Part shown: piece after piece, positions 54,500 to 64,000 of the stretch
Layout of the letters: each line of letters opens with the position of its first letter
How positions within the stretch are numbered: position 1 is the first letter of the stretch
Assembly (NCBI RefSeq): GCF_001649575.2
Contig: NC_051441.1
Coordinates: forward strand, 12,879,771 to 12,943,770
DNA: 64,000 bases
Direction: 5' to 3'
Source: Kryptolebias marmoratus
Taxonomy: Eukaryota > Chordata > Actinopteri > Cyprinodontiformes > Rivulidae
The notes under the pieces: model-generated
Told to the model about the DNA's origin: nothing
Seen by the model: the letters and a program-made list of their open reading frames with translations, nothing else
Database searches by the model: none
Program-made: the position numbers and the translations under genes

Positions 54500-55440
54500 C
54501 AGAGGAAGCAGCCAATAAGTCACAGCCATGATTTATGGAAATTAAACACGAACAGTATGAAGCACAACAACATCATAAAAAAAAAGAAACAGACTTTAAT
54601 AATGTGCAACCACGATTCACCTAAAACCCTGGGCACAATTTAGATGAAAATACTGCCTGAAATGTTATCACTGAGACTTCATTAAAACCGGTTTCGAGCA
54701 AATACATCCCAGCGGGTGTCCGAGGCAAACGAAGAACAGCAACACTTCTGAATTCTCAATGACTCTGTCTGTACCTAAACTCAAATTTAACTATGTAGGA
54801 TTAAAAGACTAAACTCATGAGGCCGACATTTAAAGTGAGCATTCACTGTGAACTCGAGGGTGTATTTGTTCATATTCATGTTTATTTTATTCTTACAAAT
54901 CTCTGTTTCAACTTGTGCTTTAGTCAGAAAAAAATACGGCAACAAATATGAAAATAAATTGCACTGTCATGGTCGTGACCTCACTTTAAGAGCAAAACTC
55001 CTGCCAGTACATTTTAACATAGGCAACGTGTCATAAGCTTGTTACTTTTGCAACTTTCTTTTAATTACAGCAAGGACTAAATGTTAAAGTGGCAATTTGT
55101 GGGTATATGAGAAAGCCTATTATAGTTGTAATACTGAAGCCAATGAAATTACACAAATCTCTGCATTTTAATGGTCATTACTGAAGACATTTTCATGTAA
55201 AAAAGACCATCAGGGCAGCATAGCTTTGGTTTGCAGCTATACATTACTGCAGCTGCAACACAGCAGTGTAACACTGATTTGTCTCTCGATGAGCTCAGTG
55301 TGAGTACATATTGAGTCAAAGATCTTTTAAACTAAGATTGTCTTGTGATGAGAAGGCATGAAGTTGTAGTTACTTTGGCCAAACCTCGCAAACGACCTCA
55401 TGCACGAGCTCATGAGACATTGCGAGATCTTACGTGATCT
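54500..55440. other. Gene desert
   Basis: Nothing recognised beyond AT-rich sequence. Confidence 0.4.
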
Positions 55441-55479
55441 GTTAGAGCTTGGAGTATGCGATGATTAGCCATTGAGACT

Positions 55480-55672
55480 TGATTAGCCATTTTTGTGTTG
55501 GCTCAGGTCGATTAGCTGTAATGACTAGCCTGAACTGGGTTGGTTCCAAAAGTTAATCATTTGTAGGTTCAGTGATTAGTTTCTGAGAATTTAATTAAAA
55601 ACCACGCACTGGTTCATGAGATATTTAGCGAATGGCACAGATAAATAAACATTCAGATGCAGAGACATGACA
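55480..55672 (+). repeat. Dispersed repeat, long-form GAGATATTTTG family
   Basis: Carries TAGCCATTTTTGTGTTGGCT, GATTAGCTGTAATGACTAGC, TGAACTGGGTTGGTTCCAAA, TTAATTAAAAACCACGCACT and GGTTCATGAGATATTTAGCG in the same order as the copies at 17735 and 62115. Confidence 0.7.
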
Positions 55673-55679
55673 TCCTGTG

Positions 55680-57050
55680 GCTGCAGACCACAACAAATAA
55701 TGAAATAATAAGCACCTGTTCCTATCTGTGAGGCAGTCTTGTACATTAATGGTGGTTGCCACAAGTTGTTAAAAAAACACCTGGTAAAAGGAGATAAAGA
55801 AGAAATTCCCAGCTTTCTGAGCGATGCTTTTGTGAGTGTTAGAAGGAAGCTACCAGTTGTTGTTTTAACTCCTGTAAACGCTTTTTACCGCAGTGTGATG
55901 CTTGTGTTTTTTAAGCGTTTTATGCACACCACCGAGATGACAACTAATCATTAAAAATTCATGTTTGAATTTAGTTATTTTTTCCACTCCAAAGTTGTTG
56001 TTTTATTTATTTTTTTGCATCAAAGTCGTTTATGAGCTTCTTATATGCGCATGAGGTTTATTTTCCTTATCACCTAACCCAGTTGTCAGAGCCTTTTCAA
56101 ATCCTGAAACCTGAATGGAACTGCTGTTCAGAACCATTTGTCGAGGGTCAGTATAACATCTTTATCATCTCGTGTGTTTAGGTTTTGCCACTGCGCCCAC
56201 GTTATTGTGTACTGACAACCTTTGCTGGTGTATCTACATTAAGTTTTGGCACGTAGCTTATAAAATCTTACAACAAAAAGACTGTTTTTCTAGATACTTG
56301 CTCAAATCTATATGTTTTAAAAAGCATCTTTAAGAGGCCGTAGAAATCCTGTTACTTCAGGCTCATCTTTAGAAGCAGTCACTTTGTTTTTATAACATCA
56401 TGTGTTACCTTGATTTAATGAAATATTTAATATTCTCTCTTCGCCTCACTTGTGCCTGAATCTTTTTTTTTCTTTTTGCACAGAAAATAAAATATTCACA
56501 GTCTGCATTTGAATAAATAAATAAGTGCGGCACGGCCATGCGACTACACACACAAAGATATTTGTGTACACGTCTTCAGCCGTGCATGCATAACAGCACA
56601 TTTAGGTTTAATTGCAAAAAAAGGGACGCACAAAAAAATAAACAACTCAGTCAAAACAGAGCAACCGTGTTTTAATCGCAGCTATGGGGTCTGCGGTCTG
56701 CGGTGTTGTGTGGTTTAGCCCTTATCTGCGCAGTATTTGTTCAAGACACTGTCAACTTAAAGTTATATAACGACCTTCAGTGTGAAAGTCTGCGTTCTCA
56801 AGTTATCCTCTTTTTTCTGAGGCACCGGGGTTCAAAAGAGCGAGAGCATCTGGGGATCTATGTTCTTTCTTTTGATATGTGCTGGAGTGAGTGCGTGGAA
56901 TGACTATGAGCGTATGAAAGATTAAAAAACTGAGCTTTTGTGCCGTTTTACGACACATGTGGTAGAAGACACCCAAGAGCTATAAAGTGTACTCAAAATG
57001 ATTGTTTTCAGACACCAAATAGAGGGTATGGAGTAAATAATTAAGGATGC
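55680..57050. other. Gene desert
   Basis: No recognisable exon or repeat apart from short simple runs. Confidence 0.4.
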
Positions 57051-57084
57051 TGTAAAGATAATCAAAAAATTAATCGGTTGTACA

Positions 57085-57180
57085 TTAACAAATGATTGGT
57101 TTCTGAGAGTTTCATTAAAATAAGTTCAATGGTTCATGAGATATTTTACTGACAGCCAGACATAGTTGGCTCCAATAGTT
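57085..57180 (+). repeat. Dispersed repeat, short GAGATATTTTG family copy
   Basis: Contains TTTCATTAAAATAAGTTCAA and GGTTCATGAGATATTTTACTGACAGCCAG, the 3' core of the family. Confidence 0.6.
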
Positions 57181-57189
57181 AGAGGTAAA

Positions 57190-58710
57190 GTTTCAAAAGA
57201 TCTTGTCTGATCAGTTGTTTCTTAGAGTATGAGCCCAGTTTAAAACAATCTAAGGTATGACTTTAAGGAGCTTTTTCTCTTTGTTTGACATCTAAAGGTG
57301 TGTTTGTTGTTTTCTCATGAAGCTATAAAATGCACAATATTTAAGTTTCCATACTGTATCCATTTTTAGCATTCATACTAACACTCATGGTGCGTCAGTC
57401 ATTTTTTGCGTACTCTTTCTGATTTTTCTGTAACGTGCAAATATTTGTATTTGTGTGGGTTTGAGTTTGCCTTTTCATATTTATTATATCCAAGCTGCGC
57501 GACTCGGCGTGTTTGTCGAGTCTGTGGGATATTTTTGATTATTATAATAACGTAGCTGCTTTTGTAAAAATCTTGTGAAACTATTTTCTCCCTCTTCGCA
57601 GTGTTTCTAATCTTCCCCTGCTTCACTCCTGCCACGGTATCAGTAGTTCGCTCTCGGCACAGATTCAAGTGTCATCCTGTCTGCCTCTCTTCTCTCTCTC
57701 TCAGACATTCGTCTGTGGCCAGTGCAGTCCAGCTTTTATCATTCTGTCTGCTCAGCTGCCTGATCTCCCCTCCCTCATCTTTCTCATTCTCCGTTCATCC
57801 CTTTACCCCGCCCCCACACACACACACCTGCCCACTTTCTGTCCTCGGCCTCTATAACTGATAACAAGCAGGGCGGTGTGACGCTACGCTCCGATGGTTT
57901 ACTTCCCTGCTGCACATGAAGAATGTGAATGGTCCACAATGAAAATCAAAGACACACACACAGAGGTAGTGCATACACACACGTCTTCGAGCAAAGACAA
58001 GAAAATGCACAAACACTTATGGTAATAACCGAAATAAAGGATTTTCTTGGATTTTGCCTTCAGCCAGTAGGCTTGTGCGTCATTAGCATGCGGAATATAA
58101 GAAAGAATTGCAAAGTTGTCTTTTCCTTGCTAGTTTCAATTTGAAAAGAATGCAAAAGTTGCAAAACATGAACATGAGTAATGCAGCATTTCTGGCCAAC
58201 ATCAAGTTTTTCTGCTTTCCAGTGCTGGATAACTGGGATGTGTTTTGCATTGCATTAAGATTTCTTTATTGTGTTCGATACTAAAATGAAGCCATGTGAA
58301 AATCCGTACCTATGTATACAAGCTGAATTTTTAACATTTTGTTAAAGCACATGTGCGTTTTAAATGTTAGAATATGTTCTGCTTTTCATTACTGCAGCGT
58401 CTGATTTGAGACAAACTATCTCAACAAGGAAAATAAAAAAATCTTATATTTCTGCAGGGAAAAAAAAGTTTACATGGAGTCAATGAACATGAAGGACAGT
58501 ACTAACTAATATATAATTCTCTGTTTGTGTTGCATGCTGACAGGCTGCACACAACAGTGGCACAGAAATAGATTGCTGTTCAGCGGGGGGTTGAATATTA
58601 GTTGACAAGGTCATTTTTTTCTTGATGGCTTCACCTGTTTGAAAACGTGTGGAACTCTTAACTGAATAAAAAAAATAACAAAAAAGTCATTTTTTTCCTC
58701 ATCTATAGCA
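57190..58710. other. Gene desert with a CT-rich stretch
   Basis: A pyrimidine-rich segment at about 57590-57840 (TCTCTTCTCTCTCTCTC, a CCCCCACACACACAC run) yields open frames by composition. No similarity is recognised. Confidence 0.4.
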
Positions 58711-58719
58711 TGTCCTGTG

Positions 58720-59900
58720 CAGCCATGACCCCTTCTAGGAATTTCAGATTTTTTCTGCCAGGACAATCCAAAACTGGCTATAGTATAAAAGTTTATAAAA
58801 TAACATTTGCATGAACTGCTAGGAAATGTTGGAAACTGGAGTTGCTTTAAGGCAGCAGTAATCTACTTTAGTTGTGGCCCCACTTGGACTAGCCATCAGC
58901 TCATCCTCCCAGGCTGTTCAAAGAGCAATCTACAACAGGTAAGAAACTAACTGCACACAGCCACTCCACTGAGCCCCACTTCAACTTGTTTTAATATGAG
59001 TAGAAACGATATGCCACTGGTTGTTTAATAGTACTGTGTAGACACAACTCTAGATACAGAAAAAATTATGTTTTTATAAAACCACAATTTAAATAGCAAA
59101 ACATACCGAGGCCTGTCTTCAAGGTTGTAATTAAAAGTCTGCTATTTCAGCAAATGTTTCAATGCAGGCAAAAACACAGAGGCTACACAAATGTTCACAA
59201 TGCTAAAGTGATATTTAAAAAAAATGTAATTAGAAAAATTAACCTCTGGGTTTATATTTCACAGACAAAATTATTCAACTCCGTTTTCCACCAACAAGAA
59301 AAACGATCTACTGTCAAACACAGCTTGTGTTGCCAGTTCTTATTAGTGAAATAAAGCCAACGACTAGATTATGTCTGCGAACTGTAAATGCATGCTTATG
59401 TATTATAAATAAATATAGGCACACAGATACATAGGTTAAGCTTTATATTAAGTTTACTAGTTTAGAGTGCCACGAGAAATGCAATTAAATGTGTGAGAGA
59501 TCTAGTAGCAGCTTAATTAGCAAAATAAGACTTATAGTAGAATCTAAAAATAATTCTGACTGGTTTCTACACACAACTTGTAGATTTTTGAAGGGAGATG
59601 ACAAGTCATGGCACTACAAATGGTTTGACCACGAAAATCAAACTCAGTTTTTTTATTATTTCATTTTGCAGTCTGAATAGGAGAGAGAGACATAAAATAA
59701 AGACAAAGTCATTTCAGCATTAGTTAGGAGCTTTGTAAGTGAGGTTCTGTGGAGTTGTTATGAACAGTTAGCATCATACCTGTTTTTGATAACTCTTTGA
59801 ACAACCTTGATTTGAAGAAGTTGAGCTTAAATCTGACCAGAAAGACAGGACTAAAGTGGAGTGCTGCCATCTTCAAACAGCTCCAGTCTCAAACATTTAT
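58720..59900. repeat. Diverged interspersed repeat (pair with 48770-49960)
   Basis: Shares the landmark phrases described for the partner, including GCATGAACT, GTGGCCCCACTTGGACTAG and CAACAGGTAAGA. The order of the two blocks differs, so these may be two family members rather than one duplicate. Confidence 0.45.
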
Positions 59901-62090
59901 TAGTGGTTTCTAAAAAAGCTAATTTATAAACCTGTAGATGACTCTCAGTTTTGAATTTCATGTTTATTTATATAGAATTCTGTGATTATTTACAAGCAAG
60001 TGATAGGAGCAGCTAGTTGTAGCACTTGCCTCCTGTAAAAATATTAGAATATTTCTGACCTATATTGGTCAGTAATCAGTTAGATGTTACTAATAAACGA
60101 AGTTAAACAATCTGCAAGGGAGTATTTGGTCAGACAGCTTGGTACTACACATATCTCGTCTCTCGTCTGAAATACATTGTGCTGTTTTGTTTGTCTCAAT
60201 CTGAGCGAAGAACATGTTGACCTGCTGAGCTTATATGATTAACATGAACAGTCATGCCTTTTTTCCCCCTTAGTATCAACTCAACCACTGAATGACTGCT
60301 CTGGCCGAGGCTCGGGTTGGATGAATCACTGCTGGTGGAAAGCCTGTGGCGGGATTTTGGTGTGGAAGGGGCAGGCAGTTCATGTCGGCATGACAGGAAG
60401 CATTCATTTAGCTTAAGTCTCACTGAACTCACTCTGAACTTTAGCCTTTTTAACCAAATCTCAGCAACAAATATATTTTTAAAAAAACCTCCCACATTAA
60501 ACCCAGATTATTGGGCTATAAACAAAGAAACAAACCCCAAATTGTATTTGTACAAATCGAAACAAGTAGAACTTTGACAAAAGCAATCATATGACCAAAC
60601 ATTTGCATACAAACTACCACTAACAGTAATTGCGGCCCTGCCGTTTCGAGCTCATCACGCCACAGTAGCTTGCTGATGTCAGCAGTTTGCTCCCAGCACA
60701 GCTGTAGTTAAGCAGAAGCTTACAGAGCCCCCTCGGGAGGTTTTAGAGTCTTAATCTTGTTATGTTTATGCAAGACATGAAAGTCTGACAGCATTTCAAT
60801 ATTTTTGCCATGACTGCTTTAATGCCAGTGTTGGAGATTAGGAAGGAAAAGTGGGCTGGACGAGATGTTCGCACACCGCAAGCAGAAAGAGAGGAGAAGA
60901 GGTATGCAACGGGTTTCAGAGGAGGGGGTTAGGAAAAAAATTAAAGCAAGACAAGAGAGTAAAAGTGTGCGATAAGAGCAAGCGAAAGGAGGAAGAGGGA
61001 GAGACAGAACAAAGCGAAGAGGGAGCAGCGGTGATAAGAGGATGATGGGAAACGAGAAGGAGGCTCCTCTGGGGGGCAATTAGGGCTCTGAATCCTGTTT
61101 GCCATTGACCACTAGAGCTGAAGAGAGAAGAGGGGAGCAGCGTGCAAATGAAGACGTAATGATGAGCGATAGAATGCATACAGGAAAGAAATCCAGAAAC
61201 GGTCAAAATAATGTCGACTAAAGTGCTAAAAAAGTGACAAAGAAATGTGCTTTTTTAAAGTTAGTGGAAACACAAAAGGGAAGAAAAGAAAAAATTTGAG
61301 CAAAAGAAAAAACAACGAAAATGAAAAGTGAAAGATATGTTTTATGTACTGGGTTCTGTCATTGCTTGTTGAATCTTCTCAGTATTTATTTTTTTGTTAT
61401 AAATCTGAAAAAGAGGTTCGAAGATAGGGGGTTGTAAGACTGTTACCAACAAAGACTGCCTGCGAAACAAATTCTGACAGGGTCAAAAGAAATCGACCCA
61501 TGTAACCACCACAAGCAGGACACATCGGGATAAATGGCCGAGACTCCAAACCTGCTGCGTGAGACAATCTAAAATGTGCTATTATCCTTTGTGTGACAAG
61601 TTAAAAGGCTTTGACTATTATTTCACCAGCATTTTCCCTGGTGAAGAAAAATGTACGAAAAAATAAATTTAGGTGTCGAAACGTCTCAATGTTGAACGTT
61701 TATTAAACTTACTCTTCAGCAATCATACTGATATGTTTTGAAAAAGCTCATTACATATCATACACATCAAATTATGTTTTTTTTTTTTTTTTTCTCTTAG
61801 TGCAGCAGCTCATTAAAAAATGAGATGAAAGCCAAAATGCCCGTGGAGGGTCATCCACCTTTAAGAGAGGAGATAGTTTTACTGAAAATGAAAGCTGCAG
61901 ATGGATTAACTTCAGTTTTAATTTGCACGCTATAACTTAATTAAAGTCCCAGCATTCCTTGTAGGGATGCAGATCTCCCGCCACCTTTCATACCAGTGTT
62001 TTAGACAAAATCACCTTTTGTTGAGAAATGACAGAGATGTAGCTGTTTTGGTCAAACCTAGTGAATGGCATATGTGCTAAGGATGACTCT
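59901..62090. other. Gene desert with purine-rich tract
   Basis: A long G/A-rich stretch spans about 60840-61150, with T-run 61777-61793. No exon or RNA gene recognised. Confidence 0.4.
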
Positions 62091-62114
62091 CAGCGACTAA
62101 CACACAAAATCTTA

Positions 62115-62325
62115 GCTCAAAATCTGTAAAACTGACTAAGTTGTAGCCATTTTTGTGTTGGCTAAGGTTGATTAGCTGTGACGGTCATCTTGAACTGGGG
62201 TTGAGTCCAAATGCTAATGACTTATAGATGTACAGCCAATGATAAGAGATTTTTATTAAAATCTGTTCAGTGGTTTATAAGACATTTTGCTAACTTTGCA
62301 GACAAATGAACACATACACAGTAAC
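62115..62325 (+). repeat. Dispersed repeat, long-form GAGATATTTTG family
   Basis: TAGCCATTTTTGTGTTGGCT, GATTAGCTGTGACGGTCATC, TGAACTGGGGTTGAGTCCAAA, TTTTATTAAAATCTGTTCAG and a GACATTTTGCTAAC variant occur in the family order. Confidence 0.7.
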
Positions 62326-62689
62326 ATGGGCAGAAACAATGCCTCTTCACTTTCAGAGGCGGGCAATAAACCATGTAAAGTCGCAGAGATCTGGAAGTAT
62401 TTTGCCTTTAGTGGAACCTCTCTTTGGATTTGCTGGCTCCCACAGGAAAAAAACAGCCAAAGAGGGTCTCCTGGCGCTGTGGCTGAATGTAACATATCAA
62501 AGTATATCTAAGACATGTTTCACACACTGAGGACAATAACAGACGTGGAGATTTGCAACATAACATGTCTTAATCGTAGGAGGTCTTTTTTTCCCCCCCC
62601 TCAGACCGTAACTGATGATGACATTTCACCTCCAGTTCAGCAAGAAGAACCAAAGCGTGACACTGAGTTGAAAAATTCACCATAATTGA

Positions 62690-62810
62690 CGCTGACAGTT
62701 GTGCCATGGCGATGCGTTGGGTGTTGTTTCCCTTTCAAAAGGATGTTTGGTGCTGCGAGCGCCTCGCTGCATCGGATCGCTGCTAAAGCCCGGCTCCCTC
62801 GGGCGTTGTG
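62690..62810 (+). other. CpG-dense exon-like segment in the desert
   Basis: A local cluster of CpGs (GCGAGCGCCTCGCTGC, ATCGGATCGCTGC, CCCTCGGGCG) ends in a donor GTGAGTC at 62811. An ATG at 62743 opens a frame MFGAASASLHRIAAKARL that runs into the donor in phase 2. It could be a first exon of a gene starting here and running off the window. No family is recognised. Confidence 0.25.
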
Positions 62811-63799
62811 GTGAGTCAAGTTTCCTGTCGCAATGCATTCACTACAACACAGACGTGCTCTGGGGAGTCCATGACTGATCCTTGTGCCCTCGGGCCTCCG
62901 TTATCGGATGGGCTTGTGCTCGTGTGGCTATATATCTTAGATGTGGTCTGCCAGACACCAAAATCAGCACACATCAAAACACACAAAAATACTTGTTGAT
63001 GTCAAATACCTTGACACACGTATTTGGTGAAAAGGCATTCATAATGCAGGGTTGGTGTTTTTTTTTATCCAGTAACAGCTTGTGTTTAATTACAGAACTG
63101 CAGTGTGCTAAGTGCTCATTATCTTTTTTACGGTTACTGTAAAGTGTTATCTGCTACCAACAGCATTTTGCTATTTGTCTGTGCGTTTTGTTTGTTCTTT
63201 TTCACACATCAGGGACAAAATTTGATGAGCAGCACTGTTTTGCACTTGTAAAGATCACACGGTTTATACAGAAAAATGTGGCACTAATATTCTGCCGGTA
63301 TATGTAAATGAGGCGGACAAAATGTTTAATATTTTCCTTGGTTAACAAATTTAATGTGCTGAAATGCTATTTTATAGATTTATGTCAGTGTACAAGTATT
63401 GATCATAGCTCTTTTCACTTTTAGGACATAACATTTAACCTCAAAAGAAACCACACAATGCTCTCCACAACCCACATAACCTTTTGGAATGCAGCCGGAT
63501 GGCAGGAAATTTAGAAAATTTCATCCATTCGGTGTGATGGCAATCTTGATGCTGCTACTCCCTCAGTAACCATCAAATGGAGTTTTCCCTGCTATTTTCT
63601 GCGTCATAATAAATGGGACAGAGTCAAGTCATCGTTCTTTCTAACCACTGGTCACTCTTATTAACATTGAAATTACCTTTTTTTTTTTAGACCAACTTAA
63701 AGGAAGACAGGCACAGCAGTGCAGGACTGAGGAAGATAGTAGTTTATAAAATACACAGAACAGAAAATTGAAAAATAAATGCCATGTGTTTTTCATATC

Positions 63800-63890
63800 T
63801 CCCTCTCAGTGGCGGCTCCAGATATTTTTTTCTGCAGGTGCTGAGGGGGTGCTAAGCATTTTATTGAGGGTGCTAATGAAGGATTATTTG
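63800..63890 (+). repeat. Common fish repeat fragment (GTGGCGGCTCCAG)
   Basis: CAGTGGCGGCTCCAGATATTTTTT followed by GCAGGTGCTGAGGGGGTGCTAA resembles the end of a widespread fish repeat. Only this end is inside the window. Confidence 0.4.
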
Positions 63891-64000
63891 TTCTTACAGT
63901 TCTCAACACACACAGACGCAAGCACAAACATATATAATCATATATATATGGTATATAAATGAAGAACAGAATGAAATATACATATGTATCTGTGATAGGC

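Noticed and set aside
60819..61206. Open frames of 86-96 codons rich in Leu/Ser/Pro.
   Set aside because: They arise from a G/A-rich strand read in antisense; composition alone explains the missing stops.

Overview
This is a vertebrate nuclear window, almost certainly from a teleost fish. Genes are split by GT-AG introns, intergenic DNA is AT-rich with many CA/TA/poly-A tracts, and there are decayed Tc1/mariner, LINE and hAT-like elements typical of fish. The proteins are fish-like congerin-type galectins, GTPBP1 and SGSM3. In human, LGALS1/LGALS2, GTPBP1 and SGSM3 all lie in 22q13.1, so this looks like a compact piece of that conserved block.

Layout. 1-5.5 kb: gene-free, with transposon relics and microsatellites. 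5.5-24.3 kb: a tandem cluster of three intact prototype galectin genes on the minus strand (5925-10096, 11792-13420, 19141-21209). Each has four coding exons and a TATA box about 80-95 bp upstream of the ATG. Duplicated flanks and fragments of at least one dead galectin copy lie between them. 25.2-33.1 kb: gtpbp1 on the plus strand, 14 coding exons, 682 residues, complete. 33.4-45.1 kb: sgsm3 on the minus strand, 20 coding exons plus a non-coding first exon, 755 residues, complete, tail to tail with gtpbp1. 45.4-64 kb: apparently a gene desert with repeats and a few isolated exon-like signals.

How the genes relate. The galectins are predicted cytosolic or non-classically secreted beta-galactoside-binding lectins. 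Galectins 2 and 3 are recent duplicates whose introns and 3' flanks are about 98% identical, while exon 4 differs at 17 of 147 bases, 15 of them amino-acid-changing. This resembles the accelerated evolution known for conger-eel congerins. Galectin 2 has lost the sugar-stacking tryptophan (Tyr at that position). gtpbp1 encodes a translational-type GTPase linked to mRNA turnover and ribosome rescue. sgsm3 encodes a TBC/SH3/RUN Rab-GAP adaptor. They are neighbours by synteny, not a pathway.

The most notable new-looking points are a second, in-phase, duplicated last exon in sgsm3 giving an alternative C-terminus, the coding-only divergence of the two galectins, and the Trp-to-Tyr change. No bacterial-type system, CRISPR array, rRNA or tRNA gene was seen. 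All exon joins were worked out by eye from splice consensus, frame continuity and remembered family sequence; none has been tested against transcripts.
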